NCBI GenBank assembly: GCA_943788635.1
Contig: CALSRA010000042.1
Coordinates: 1-64,000, forward strand
From: an uncultured Alphaproteobacteria bacterium
GTDB lineage: Bacteria; Pseudomonadota; Alphaproteobacteria; UBA8366; GCA-2717185
DNA: 64,000 nucleotides
Direction of reading: 5' to 3'
Positions within the stretch are counted from its first letter, which is position 1, and the number at the start of each line of letters is the position of its first letter. The notes beneath the pieces were generated by a model, which saw nothing but the letters and a program-made list of their open reading frames with translations, did not search any database and was not told where the DNA came from. The position numbers and the translations under genes are program-made. This document shows positions 9,182 through 18,215 of the stretch, piece by piece.

Positions 9182-9517
9182 ATGTTCAAAACCATGAAGC
9201 AGATACTCCCCATCGCGGCATTCGCGCTGTGCACCTATGGCACCGCGCATGCCGACGTGCAGAAGGGCATGCATATCTTCTCCGCCTGCCGCGGCGTAAA
9301 CGTGCATTTTTGCCAGGGCTATATCACGGCCATCGCCGACGAACTGAGTGACGGGGTCGAATTCCGCGGCTATCGCGCCTGCGTTCCCAAAGACGTCACC
9401 ATCGGACAATTACGGCTGATCATAAGCAAATGGCTTAGCGAGCATCAGCAGTACAGGCAGGAACCCGGCGCGGGCCTCGTCGCCGAGGCGCTGGCGGAAA
9501 CGTTTCCCTGCTCGTAA
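9182..9517 (+). CDS. Rap1a/Tai-like secreted protein
   Basis: A 111-aa protein with a signal peptide ending near AHA-D (about residue 24). The mature part has paired cysteines, FCQGYITAIAD in the middle and RACVPKDVT further on, then a final FPC. This pattern resembles the Rap1a/Tai family, whose founding members are periplasmic immunity proteins against type VI amidase effectors. Many family members occur without a toxin partner, and none is visible here, so the role may be general periplasmic. It lies 25 bp after the DUF952 gene. Confidence 0.6.
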   Translation: MFKTMKQILPIAAFALCTYGTAHADVQKGMHIFSACRGVNVHFCQGYITAIADELSDGVEFRGYRACVPKDVTIGQLRLIISKWLSEHQQYRQEPGAGLVAEALAETFPCS

Positions 9518-9526
9518 CCAAGACTG

Positions 9527-10216
9527 CTAATCAAGAAAACGGACCTTGTCGGAGTCCAGCAGCGGGCGCAGCCAGTCGGGTTTGGGCAAGCCGTCCCTGA
9601 CCCGTTTTTCCATGACCGTTTCAGCGGTACGGATTTCCGCGAGTCTGGCGATAACCGCCGTCAGCTGCGCCTGTGGCACGACCACGACACCGTCCGGATC
9701 GCCGACCAGCACATCACCCGATTGCACCTGAACATTACCCAGTACAATGGGCAGCCCCACCGTACCCGGCCCGTTTTTCACCGGTGAATTGGGCGTGATC
9801 CCTGCGCAGAAAAGCGGAATACCAACCGCCCTGCACCCGGCGCTGTCACGAGCCAGTCCATCGGTGACGAAAGCGGCGACGCCACAATTCTTCGCCATGC
9901 CCAGTAACAGGTCGCCGGTAACACAGCTGGTTGTGAAGCCTTCCGCCGCCGCGACGATCACATCACCGTCCTGCACAACGTCCAGCGCCGCGAAAACCGA
10001 CAGGTTCTCATCCGGCCCGGCATGGCAAGTGACAGCCACGGCCACAAAGGAAGCCCGCTGTGGATCGAGCGGCTTGATCCGGTAATCCAGCGCACCGCGA
10101 CCGCCCATGCAGTCGACCAGATGACCGGTTTGCGCACCCTGAAGCTTGGCGACGAGCGCGGTGTCCGGACGGGGAAAATTTCGCCTGATCGTCAGAAGCG
10201 GGGGATCTTCAATCAT
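9527..10216 (-). CDS. RraA family protein (HMG/CHA aldolase-like)
   Basis: A 229-aa RraA-fold protein. The family contains the 4-hydroxy-4-methyl-2-oxoglutarate/oxaloacetate aldolases and the RNase E regulator RraA. The conserved GDLLLGMAKNCGV segment and the substrate- and metal-contacting VTDGLARD motif are visible, followed by PNSPVKNGPGTV and GDVLVGDPDGVVVVP. In a catabolic operon with two alpha/beta-hydrolase-fold proteins and a dioxygenase, an aldolase or decarboxylase role is more likely than RNase regulation. It is the last gene of that minus-strand run. Confidence 0.82.
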   Translation of the reverse strand: MIEDPPLLTIRRNFPRPDTALVAKLQGAQTGHLVDCMGGRGALDYRIKPLDPQRASFVAVAVTCHAGPDENLSVFAALDVVQDGDVIVAAAEGFTTSCVTGDLLLGMAKNCGVAAFVTDGLARDSAGCRAVGIPLFCAGITPNSPVKNGPGTVGLPIVLGNVQVQSGDVLVGDPDGVVVVPQAQLTAVIARLAEIRTAETVMEKRVRDGLPKPDWLRPLLDSDKVRFLD

Positions 10217-10240
10217 GTCTGTCTCCGTCGCTGAAAAAAA

Positions 10241-11068
10241 TTAAACCCGGGCAAGAAAATCGAGCAGCGCCTGGTTGAACAGGTCCGGCTGTTCCCAGTA
10301 TGCGGAATGGCCCGCGCCTGGAACGACGCATGTCTCGTGGTTCGGAATGCGGGCGGCCAGCATTTCCAGCACCGCCGGCGGGGTATAAAGATCGGCATCC
10401 CCCGTCAGCATCAACACCGGCATGGCAAGGTTTTCCAGCGTCTGCCAGGTGATCTTCTCAAGGTCCGGTTGCCGACTGGGGCGGACACCATGGAACGCCT
10501 TGTCTTCCAAATCGAGCCAGGCACGGACGCCTTCCGGATTCGCCGCCCGGTAGGATGGTCCCAACTCGCGAAAATCGGGCGGCATGCCGTCGAAACCTGC
10601 GGGTCGCAATCCCTTCGATATCGCCTGATAATCGCTGTCGCTGACGCCTACCAGCGTGCAGGCAAGGATCAGGCTGCACAGCCGGTCCGGCCAGGCCTGC
10701 GCAAAATCGGTCGCAACGATACCGCCCAGCGCCGTGCCAAGCAGGTGGAACCGGTCAAGTTCAAGAAAGTCAACGAGCACCTTCAGGTCGCCCGTTCCCG
10801 TACCCCGGTCCTCGGGCGGTCCGGCCTCCGACCCATGATGCCCACGCCGCGAATAGCCGATAACCCGGTATCCGGCGGCGGCAAGCACCGGCTGCTGATA
10901 ACCCCAAACAAGGCCGCTCCCCGTATTGGAATGGCCCAGCACGACCGGAACGCCGTCGCCCCCCGTGTCCCAGTACCAAAGCTTTGCACCCGGCGCAGCC
11001 GCCAGGCCTTCGGTGACAGGCACTTGTGCGGGTATTGGCCGGGGCGTGAAATCTGGAATGCCGGACAT
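10241..11068 (-). CDS. Alpha/beta-hydrolase-fold protein with Ala at the nucleophile position
   Basis: A 275-aa alpha/beta-hydrolase-fold protein. The nucleophile elbow reads GTALGG, with Ala113 where a catalytic serine normally stands. Candidate acid (GDADLYTPP) and histidine (GAGHSAYW) residues are kept. The Ala codon is unambiguous. The aminoacrylate-processing RutD family also has GxALG, so the protein may still act, or may use a non-serine mechanism. It lies 2 bp after the next alpha/beta-fold gene, which has the same substitution, and 24 bp before the RraA-like gene. Confidence 0.8.
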   Translation of the reverse strand: MSGIPDFTPRPIPAQVPVTEGLAAAPGAKLWYWDTGGDGVPVVLGHSNTGSGLVWGYQQPVLAAAGYRVIGYSRRGHHGSEAGPPEDRGTGTGDLKVLVDFLELDRFHLLGTALGGIVATDFAQAWPDRLCSLILACTLVGVSDSDYQAISKGLRPAGFDGMPPDFRELGPSYRAANPEGVRAWLDLEDKAFHGVRPSRQPDLEKITWQTLENLAMPVLMLTGDADLYTPPAVLEMLAARIPNHETCVVPGAGHSAYWEQPDLFNQALLDFLARV

Positions 11069-11070
11069 GG

Positions 11071-11856
11071 TCAGGCGCTCAGGAACGGTAGCACGGAATC
11101 AAGAAACAGTTCCGGCGTCTGGACATGCATGAAGTGACCGGTATCCAGTTCCTGATACACCGCACCGGGAATGGCCGCCGCGACGGGTTCGATCACCTTC
11201 GGCGGCAGGATGAAATCACGCTGGCCGCCGATCACCAGTGTCGGACTGGTAATACGACCAAGGTCGCCTTCCAGTTCCATACCCGCCAGCATTCGGTTGA
11301 TCGCCGCGAAGCCATACGGATCATTGGTCATCCAGCGCTGCCGATAGGCCGGGAAACGGACAACGGCGCTGCGGATTTCCTCCGGGAAAGAACGGTCCAG
11401 ACTGCTATCGACAACCGCGCGCATGCCTTCACGTTCAACGGTTTCCGCCCGCTTCATCAAACCGGCATGAACCTCGGGGGCATTCCGGCCGATGGCCGGG
11501 CTGGTGGCGACAAGGCGTTTCACGCGTTCCGGATGCCCAATCCCGAACCCCAGGGCGATCCCGCCCCCCAGCGCGATGCCGACAACATGACAGGGCCCTT
11601 CGATACCCAGCGCATCCAGCAGTGCGACGAGGTCCCCGTTCAGGATATCGATGGACAGCGCGCCACGCGTTTTCTCCGACATCCCGAAACCGCGCAGGTC
11701 ATAGCGCAGCACCCGAAACCGGTCCTGGAATGCCGGCAACGTCAGGTCCCAACTGTCGAGCGATCCACCCAGTTCATGAATCAGCACCACCGTTTCCTTG
11801 CCGGCACCACTGACCTCGCAGCGCAGACTCGCGCCGTTCGCTTCCACCCATTGCAT
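11071..11856 (-). CDS. Alpha/beta-hydrolase-fold protein, second serine-less paralogue
   Basis: A 261-aa alpha/beta-hydrolase-fold protein resembling 3-oxoadipate enol-lactonases in layout: oxyanion region LIHELGG (residues 25-31), strand RYDLRGFGMS, nucleophile elbow GIALGG with Ala95 instead of Ser, acid GQRDFILP, and histidine DTGHFMH. It is collinear and nearly contiguous with the other serine-less gene and follows the TauD dioxygenase by 21 bp, so the four genes form one catabolic operon. A lyase, decyclising or RutD-like role is possible; ordinary serine hydrolysis is not expected. Confidence 0.8.
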   Translation of the reverse strand: MQWVEANGASLRCEVSGAGKETVVLIHELGGSLDSWDLTLPAFQDRFRVLRYDLRGFGMSEKTRGALSIDILNGDLVALLDALGIEGPCHVVGIALGGGIALGFGIGHPERVKRLVATSPAIGRNAPEVHAGLMKRAETVEREGMRAVVDSSLDRSFPEEIRSAVVRFPAYRQRWMTNDPYGFAAINRMLAGMELEGDLGRITSPTLVIGGQRDFILPPKVIEPVAAAIPGAVYQELDTGHFMHVQTPELFLDSVLPFLSA

Positions 11857-11877
11857 ACTTTGATTTCCTTTTTAGGT

Positions 11878-12876
11878 TCAGGCCTGTACGCCGCCACGCA
11901 ACCCGCCGGCATCGACATTGCCCCACAATACAGCATGGCTTTCCGGAAGGGGGCGGCTGTTCGGCATCGACAGCCACAGCCGGTACAGCAACCGGTCCTC
12001 CCCCGCGCCCGCATTATCGGTAAACGGGGTACGGCCATGATAGACGATATGATTGTTCAGGAATTGCATGTCGCCCGGCGCCAGCGGCATTTCAAACCCC
12101 AGTTCCTCCGCAACATCGATCAGCATGTCCAGCCCTTCGCGCTGCAGATCCGTCAGCGGCGGAACGCCCGGCAGTTCCAGCGCCTGATCGATATAGGTCC
12201 GGGAATAATGGCTGGTAAAATAGCCGTCGCGCATACCGAAGACCGACAGCGGATAACTTCCGGATTCCGCCCCGACCTCATCACCCGGCGAAAACCGCTG
12301 AAAGTCGCCAAACAGAATCTCGACCAGGTCCGGTCGGCGGGCCAGCATGACATCATGGATCGCCGTCGCACTGACAATACGACTGACCCCGCCGTTATGG
12401 GCACGCCGGACACAAAGCAGCCCCACCACATCGGCGCGATCATTATGCCAGCCCAGCCCTTCGGCGGAATCAACCCGTTTGCCGCCATTGCGGCTGTCGT
12501 CGCGGATATCGCGCATCAGCCCGCGGCCGCCATTCTGCTGCACCGGAATGCCCAGATGGGCCCCGATGGCGAAAAACACCGCGCGCAATTCCGCTTCCGA
12601 ATAGCGTTCCACCGGCAAGCCGGTCACTTTCATCACCCCGCAGCCGTCTTCCAGTTCGCGGGCAATATCCTGCAATTCGGGGCCAAGGCCCGGAAGCGGA
12701 AAATCCGCGGCCGTCAATGTGTCCCAGGGGCGGCCATGCAGGCTGGCCAATGCGGTATCGATCTCCGCGATGGCAGCGGTGGATAACGGATGAATCCAAT
12801 GCGTCGATGCGGAAAGATCTGATCCGCGCCATGTCGCGGCACCACCAATCGGTTGTCTCGATCCGGTCAAATCCAT
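11878..12876 (-). CDS. TauD/TfdA family dioxygenase
   Basis: A 332-aa non-haem Fe(II)/2-oxoglutarate-dependent oxygenase. The HxD iron ligands are in LGWHNDRAD, the distal histidine in YHGRTPF, and an arginine for 2-oxoglutarate in the RLLYRLWLS segment. Family members hydroxylate sulfonates, aryloxyalkanoates, betaines and similar small molecules; the substrate is not readable. It is the first gene of a minus-strand operon with two alpha/beta-fold proteins and an RraA-like protein. A divergent SDR gene begins 140 bp away, so the space between probably holds both promoters. Confidence 0.85.
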   Translation of the reverse strand: MDLTGSRQPIGGAATWRGSDLSASTHWIHPLSTAAIAEIDTALASLHGRPWDTLTAADFPLPGLGPELQDIARELEDGCGVMKVTGLPVERYSEAELRAVFFAIGAHLGIPVQQNGGRGLMRDIRDDSRNGGKRVDSAEGLGWHNDRADVVGLLCVRRAHNGGVSRIVSATAIHDVMLARRPDLVEILFGDFQRFSPGDEVGAESGSYPLSVFGMRDGYFTSHYSRTYIDQALELPGVPPLTDLQREGLDMLIDVAEELGFEMPLAPGDMQFLNNHIVYHGRTPFTDNAGAGEDRLLYRLWLSMPNSRPLPESHAVLWGNVDAGGLRGGVQA

Positions 12877-13016
12877 TGTCTCGGGCTTCCAAAATTATCG
12901 TGTGTCTGAATGGTAACGAATCCCGCGCCGTGATCCAACCGCCCCCCTTTGTGGTTTCGGAATTCGGTTGAAGCGGCGTAACCTGTCCGCGGACAGATAA
13001 ATCGGGGAGAATCGTC

Positions 13017-13802
13017 ATGAGTGGATTGAAGGATGGGCTCACAGGCAAGGTCGCGGTAATAACCGGGGCATCGACGCCGAAAGGAATCGGCCTCGCCATC
13101 GCGCGGCGCTATGCGGCAGAAGGCGCATCTCTGTTTCTCGCCGCCGAGGGCACGCCCGAACAGCTCGACGCTGCGGCGGCAGAATGCCGGGGGTTGGTGC
13201 AGCCGGGTGCGACGGTCGAATACGGCCAGTTCGACCTGGGCGTGCCGGACCAGCCGGAAGCCATGATCGCGGCCGCGCTGAAGGCCTTTGGCCAGGTGGA
13301 TGTGCTGGTCAACAATGCCGGCATCCGCGACAACAAGGATTTCGGCACCTTCACCCGCGAAGAATTCGACCGCATCGTTTCGGTCAATCTGACCGCCGCG
13401 TTTTTCACCAGCCAGGCCGTCGTGCCGGCCATGCGTAAACAGGGCAGCGGACGCATTATTCATATCGCCAGCCAGATGGGCCATGTCGCCGCCGACAAGC
13501 GCGCGGTTTACGGCCTGACCAAGGCGGCGCTGATCCACCTGACCAAATCCATGGCCTATGAGCTTGGCGCCGAGGGCATCATCGTCAATGCCATCAGCCC
13601 CGGTCCTATCCGCACCCAGCCGGTTCTCGATCGTATCGCCGCCGATCCGGAATACGAAGCGGAACGCAAGCATTACGTCCGCGCCGGGCGCTTGGGCGAA
13701 CCGACCGAAATCGCCGAACTGGCCTATTACCTTGCGGCCACCGACGCGACATTCATGCAGGGCACCGACCTGGTTATCGACGGCGGCTATATCAGCCACT
13801 AA
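13017..13802 (+). CDS. SDR family oxidoreductase
   Basis: A classical short-chain dehydrogenase of 261 aa. The cofactor motif is TGASTPKGIGLA near residues 18-29, NNAG follows near 98-101, and the catalytic S-Y-K appears as IASQMG then YGLTKAA. It should oxidise or reduce a hydroxyl/keto group with NAD(P). The inserted residues between the first and second glycines (TPKG) resemble enoyl-reductase-like or atypical SDRs. It diverges from the dioxygenase operon, and its stop codon overlaps the convergent MFS gene by 4 bp. Confidence 0.87.
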   Translation: MSGLKDGLTGKVAVITGASTPKGIGLAIARRYAAEGASLFLAAEGTPEQLDAAAAECRGLVQPGATVEYGQFDLGVPDQPEAMIAAALKAFGQVDVLVNNAGIRDNKDFGTFTREEFDRIVSVNLTAAFFTSQAVVPAMRKQGSGRIIHIASQMGHVAADKRAVYGLTKAALIHLTKSMAYELGAEGIIVNAISPGPIRTQPVLDRIAADPEYEAERKHYVRAGRLGEPTEIAELAYYLAATDATFMQGTDLVIDGGYISH

Positions 13803-15175
13803 ACGTGTCGGGCAAACCACAGCCGGGGGCGCAGGCAACTAGCCAGCAGGAACGCGACCAGCAACCCGCCGATATAGCGGAAGGTCATCTGGAAACCGGT
13901 CAGGAACGTGTTCGCCGCCCCCGCAGCCGACGCGTCCTGTTCCATCGCGACGAACAGCAGTGTCAGCAAGCTTGCCCCCAGCATGACACCAACGGTGCGG
14001 GTCACCATGACCAGGCTACCCGCGACGCCACGGTCAGCGCGGGGCAGCACTGCTGTGACCAGGTCCAGACAGGATACCTGAAACAGGCCGAGCCCGATTC
14101 CGTTCAACAGCAGCGACGCGACCATTACCGGAATCGGCGCATCTACGGGCCAGAACCCGATACTGAAAACGCCCAGCGCAACGCATAGCCCGCCCGCGAG
14201 GGCGATGCGGCTGGCGCCGATCCGCTGCGCCAGGTTCCCGCCGAGCTGCGCCGCCAGAATGGTGCCGAACCCGCCGCAGGCGAGGATCAAGCCCGACGCT
14301 GTAATCGGCAGGCTGGTCGCGCGGGTCAGGTAATACGGGACCAGCAGCATGATCGAGAACCCGGTCAGGTTGACCGCGATATTGGTGAGATTCACCAGCG
14401 AGAAGTCGATGTTCCGAAACACACCCAGCGCGATAATCGGCGCAGCAACCCGGCGTTCATGCATTACGAACCAGACAAATGCCGCAATCGTCACCGCCCC
14501 CAGCAAGGACAGCGCCGTGACCGACAGGCCGGTCCCGCGCAACTGGCTGAGCAGGAAGAGCAACAGCGCCAGTGACAACACCAGCAGGACCGCCCCCATG
14601 AAGTCGAACGCGCCCGCGGCACGTTCCCGGACCGGCATGTGCAGGAAAAAGGACAGTACCAGCACCGTCGCGGCAATCGGGGCGCGAAACCAGAACACAG
14701 CAGGCCAGCCCCAGGTTTCAACCAGCAACCCGCCCAGGGATGGCCCGATGGCCGCGCCCAGCCCGAAGACGACGGTATAGGCGCCCAGCATGCGCGGGCG
14801 CATGGCTTCGTCGAACAGGCCGGTCGCCAGCGCGGGGCCGCAACTGATCACCATCGCCGTCCCCACCCCCTGCAGGATACGCGCGACCAGCAACCATTCA
14901 AGTTCGGGCGCCCAACCACAGAAAAGGAATGCAACGACACTGAGCGCAAGGCCGAAACGGAAGACCCGCTGATGACCGAACAGATCGCCCAGCCGCCCGA
15001 AGACCAGCAGAAGGCTGGCATAGGTCAGCACATAGCAGATGACGACCCACTGGATCGATTGTAACGGAATGCCAAGGTCGCTCGTAATATCCGGAAAGGC
15101 GATATTGACCGCGCTATCGAGCGGCCCGACCAGTGTCCCGAACCCGATAACGCCGAATTTGAGCCACTGCCGCAT
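13799..15175 (-). CDS. MFS transporter, DHA2-like
   Basis: A 458-aa permease with about fourteen hydrophobic stretches and the MFS loop signature GRLGDLFGHQR near residues 60-70. Its length and the extra central segments fit the EmrB/QacA (DHA2) drug-proton antiporter type, though several members export metabolites. It is followed upstream on the same strand by a second MFS gene 9 bp away; two different permeases in tandem are unusual but not rare. Its 3' end overlaps the convergent SDR stop. Confidence 0.82.
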   Translation of the reverse strand: MRQWLKFGVIGFGTLVGPLDSAVNIAFPDITSDLGIPLQSIQWVVICYVLTYASLLLVFGRLGDLFGHQRVFRFGLALSVVAFLFCGWAPELEWLLVARILQGVGTAMVISCGPALATGLFDEAMRPRMLGAYTVVFGLGAAIGPSLGGLLVETWGWPAVFWFRAPIAATVLVLSFFLHMPVRERAAGAFDFMGAVLLVLSLALLLFLLSQLRGTGLSVTALSLLGAVTIAAFVWFVMHERRVAAPIIALGVFRNIDFSLVNLTNIAVNLTGFSIMLLVPYYLTRATSLPITASGLILACGGFGTILAAQLGGNLAQRIGASRIALAGGLCVALGVFSIGFWPVDAPIPVMVASLLLNGIGLGLFQVSCLDLVTAVLPRADRGVAGSLVMVTRTVGVMLGASLLTLLFVAMEQDASAAGAANTFLTGFQMTFRYIGGLLVAFLLASCLRPRLWFARHV

Positions 15176-15184
15176 CGCCGTCCG

Positions 15185-16414
15185 TCACGCCCTGCCGAAC
15201 GACAGCAGATGCACTGACGCCCGGCGCACCAGCATGCCCGCAATCAGCAGATTCAGGATATTGAACCCGATCGCATTGATGAACGCCGCGTCGTATGAAC
15301 CGGTCAGGTCGTAAATCGCACCGGCCATCCAGCCGCCCACGGCCATGCCTATGAGCGTAAACAACAGCACCACGCCGGTACGGCTACCGGCATCACCCGC
15401 CGGGAAATACGTTCGCACGATCATCGCGTAGGACGGCACGATCCCCCCCTGGGTCAACCCGAAGAACGCGGCGACGACATACATCATCTCCAGGCTGCTG
15501 ACGGGGATGAATGCCGCCAGGGCAATCATCTGCAGGAAGGAGCCCAGCATCAGGGTTTTCAGCCCGCCGATCCGGTCGGAAATCCAGCCGGATGTCAGGC
15601 GGCTGATGATGCCACAGGTCAGCATCAGCGATAGCATCTGCGCACCATCCGCCGCCGTGAACCCTAGATCGCCCGCGTAGACGATAAGATGCACCTGCGG
15701 CATCGCCATGGCGGCACAACAGGCGATACCGGCGATACAGAGCAGGCACTGGAACTGCCCCGGTCCGAAACCCAGCGGCCGAACCGGCAATGCCACCTTG
15801 TCTTCATGTGTTTCTTCAGAGGCGCGGAACTTCGGATACAGGAACGGCACAGCCACCGCCGTCAGCACCAGACAGAATACCCCCAAACCGAAATACGTGT
15901 CGCGCCAGCCATGCAGGTCGATAAAATGCTGCAGCACCGGTGGCCAGATCGCACCGGCGAAATAGCTGCCGCTGATCACGATCCCCACGGCCAGCCCGCG
16001 CCGCGCCACGAACCAGTGCGAGATATCGGCCACCAGCGGAGCAAAGAAAGCCGACGCGCCCAGAAAGCCAATAATCAGGCCATGAATCAGGCCGAAGGTC
16101 AGCAGCGATTCCGCCTGTACCGCCAGCAGATAGCCCCCGCCAAGACAGACACCACCAAACAGCGCCGGAACCATGATCCCGGACCGGTCGGACCAGCGCC
16201 CCATGACAACACCGCCCAACCCGAATCCCATCATGGTCAGGAAATAGGGCGTGGAGGCGCCGGACCGCGACGCGCCGAATTCCAGCGCGATCGGTTGCAG
16301 CGTGACGATAGCGGCGTACATGCCGGACCCGCCCATCGTCAGTAGTACCATCGACAGAACGAGGCGGATCCAGGCATAGCCCGCCACCCGCTCAGGAGTA
16401 GACAATTCGGACAA
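15185..16414 (-). CDS. MFS transporter
   Basis: A 409-aa twelve-segment permease with the loop signature GRWSDRSG near residues 76-83 and a matching SGWISDRIGG in the second half. The layout resembles oxalate/formate or monocarboxylate antiporter-like MFS proteins, so an organic-acid substrate is a reasonable guess. The reading frame starts with TTG at 16414; an AGGA box 7-8 nt upstream supports it, and the residues that follow lead directly into the first membrane segment. It ends 9 bp before the DHA2-like gene and may be co-transcribed with it. Confidence 0.8.
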   Translation of the reverse strand: MSELSTPERVAGYAWIRLVLSMVLLTMGGSGMYAAIVTLQPIALEFGASRSGASTPYFLTMMGFGLGGVVMGRWSDRSGIMVPALFGGVCLGGGYLLAVQAESLLTFGLIHGLIIGFLGASAFFAPLVADISHWFVARRGLAVGIVISGSYFAGAIWPPVLQHFIDLHGWRDTYFGLGVFCLVLTAVAVPFLYPKFRASEETHEDKVALPVRPLGFGPGQFQCLLCIAGIACCAAMAMPQVHLIVYAGDLGFTAADGAQMLSLMLTCGIISRLTSGWISDRIGGLKTLMLGSFLQMIALAAFIPVSSLEMMYVVAAFFGLTQGGIVPSYAMIVRTYFPAGDAGSRTGVVLLFTLIGMAVGGWMAGAIYDLTGSYDAAFINAIGFNILNLLIAGMLVRRASVHLLSFGRA

Positions 16415-16460
16415 TGCGAATTCCTGATTCAGGAGGGACTGACCGCCCCCCTATTGTTTG

Positions 16461-16868
16461 TTACATGGCGCTTTCGGGAACACCCCAGGCCTTGGCGGCG
16501 TATTTCTCGCTGACGATATCGAAGACCACGCCGTTCGGGTCGCGGAATTTCACTTCGGTCGCGTCGCGCGGCGCGCCGGGCACCAGCATGTGATACTTGC
16601 CGCCGTTTTCCTCGATCGTCTTCTGGTACTTGTCCAGATCGTCGACGACGAAACCCATGTGATGCAATCCATGGAAATCCTTGCCGCGTTCATCGCCCGC
16701 CTGCTCATCCGTCTTGAACTTCAGGATTGCCATGCTGACGATGCCATCGGACAACATGATGACAATGTCGGATTCGAATACGCGCTGCATCTCGAACGTT
16801 TTTTCGTAAAACTGTGCCGCCGCTTCCATGTCGGGAACGGTGATGCCGATGTGCCGGAGCTTCGCCAT
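16461..16868 (-). CDS. VOC family (glyoxalase/dioxygenase fold) protein
   Basis: A 135-aa vicinal-oxygen-chelate protein. It starts KLRHIGITVPDMEAAAQFY, has a central HHMGFVVDDLDKY, and ends with FRDPNGVVFDIVSE, which is the standard two-module VOC pattern with likely metal ligands His7, a central His and the late Glu/Asp. Such proteins act as lyases, isomerases or dioxygenases. The substrate is not readable. Its good GGGAGG box lies just upstream of the ATG. It sits 46 bp upstream of the MFS gene on the same strand. Confidence 0.82.
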   Translation of the reverse strand: MAKLRHIGITVPDMEAAAQFYEKTFEMQRVFESDIVIMLSDGIVSMAILKFKTDEQAGDERGKDFHGLHHMGFVVDDLDKYQKTIEENGGKYHMLVPGAPRDATEVKFRDPNGVVFDIVSEKYAAKAWGVPESAM

Positions 16869-16955
16869 GATGTCCTCCCTCTCGCACGGACCATCCCGTG
16901 GATTCCCGCAAATTGTATCTCAAGGCGGGGCGGACCGGCAATGCTCACAAGCGGT

Positions 16956-17156
16956 CTAACGCCAGAAGGGCTTCGCCGCCTCCCGCGCCGCCTCGCCGCG
17001 CGTCACGCCGATATCGTCGCGCAGGCGGGCATCCAGCCGCGCCAGCGCACGGCGCTGCTGATAGCGTGATTGCCAATGCGCCACCAGACGCAGCCAGCGG
17101 GGCAGATTCAGGCGCAGATGCCGCGCCGAAAACAGCAGTTGCAAATTCATAAGCAT
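16956..17156 (-). CDS. DUF1127 domain protein
   Basis: A 66-aa basic protein with the DUF1127 signature: a RALARLDARLRDDIGV core followed by TRGEAAREAAKPFWR. DUF1127 proteins are widespread in Alphaproteobacteria, and a few arginine-rich members affect phosphate and carbon metabolism or RNA turnover; the role here is unknown. The ATG at 17156 was chosen over a longer frame because a GGAG box lies about 8 nt upstream; ATG 17150 is an alternative. It diverges from the broken LysR gene 134 bp away. Confidence 0.8.
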   Translation of the reverse strand: MLMNLQLLFSARHLRLNLPRWLRLVAHWQSRYQQRRALARLDARLRDDIGVTRGEAAREAAKPFWR

Positions 17157-17290
17157 ATCTAGGGCTCCACGATAATGCCCGGACGTCGCGTCAGGGCGGG
17201 AGCATCTCAATAATCCGCTATACCGCTTGTGGACAAAGCATCATTTCTCTAGCATGACCTAGAATTTCTAAGCCTCAGGAACACCGAAGC

Positions 17291-18215
17291 ATGGCCCGCC
17301 GCCTGCCGCCGCTGAATGCATTACGCGCCTTCGAAGCCGCCGCCCGGCATGAAAGCTTCACCCGCGCCGCCGAAGACCTGCGCGTCACGCAAGGGGGCGA
17401 TCAGCCAGCAGGTCAAGGCGCTGGAAGCGGAACTCGGCCTCAAACTGTTCCACCGCGAACCCCGGCGGCTGGTCATCACCACAGCCGGGCGCGACTACCT
17501 TATCGTGATCCGCGACGCCGCTGGACCGTATCGCGGCCGGAACCGACCGGTTGCTGCAACGCCAGAACACCGGCGTGCTGACGGTCAGCACCTCGCCCAA
17601 TTTCGCCGCGAAATGGCTTGTTCACCGGCTTGGCCGATTTGCCGAATCCCATCCCGCCATCGACCTGCGGGTCAGCGCGGCCCTGCACCATATCGACTTC
17701 GCCCGCGAGGATGTGGATATCGCCGTCCGTCACGGGGACGGCAGCGATATCGGGCTGGACATGACCCGGCTTTATACCGAGGAACTGTTTCCCCTGTGCA
17801 GCCCGTCCCTGCTGCGGGACCAACCACCGCTGCGCGGACGCCATCGACCTCGCCCGCCTGCCGCTGTTGCATCTCGACAACCGGCAGGACTGGGCCAAAT
17901 TGGTTCGATGCCGCCGGCGCGCCGAAGGCCGACCTGAGCGGCGGCCCCATCCTCAACCAGGCCAGCATGGTGATCGACGCCGCCGTCGATGGCCAGGGGC
18001 GTGGCGCTGGCGGCGGGACCGGGCTGGCGGCACGGGACCTGATCGCCGGCCGCCTCGTCCGCCCCTTCCCGCTGGCGCTGGCCGTGCCCTATGCCTATTG
18101 GATCGTCTGCCCCAAAGCGACGGCAAACCTGCCCAAGATCGTGACCTTCCGGAACTGGCTGGTCGCCGAGGCAGCGGAAGATACACGGCTGTTGGGTGAG
18201 ATGGTCGCGACTTAG
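17291..18215 (+). pseudogene. LysR family transcriptional regulator, frameshifted several times
   Basis: The pieces reassemble into a GcvA-like LysR regulator: the HTH begins RRLPPLNALRAFEAAARH and continues GAISQQVKALEAELG, followed by the co-inducer domain pieces VSTSPNFAAKWLVHRLGRF, DIAVRHGDGSDIG, LARLPLLHLDNR and LIAGRLVRPFPLAL. Each join needs removal of one base: in GGGGG at 17393-17397, near 17520, near 17836, and near 17900. A further three-base net insertion lies near 17996-18025. All are insertions. It converges on queC, and the stop codons overlap. Either a true pseudogene or a stretch of uncorrected sequence. Confidence 0.8.

Noticed and set aside
17291-18215. Programmed ribosomal frameshifting in the LysR gene
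   Set aside because: Four or more shifts in one gene, with no slippery heptamers, and the same insertions in neighbouring genes, speak against a programmed event.
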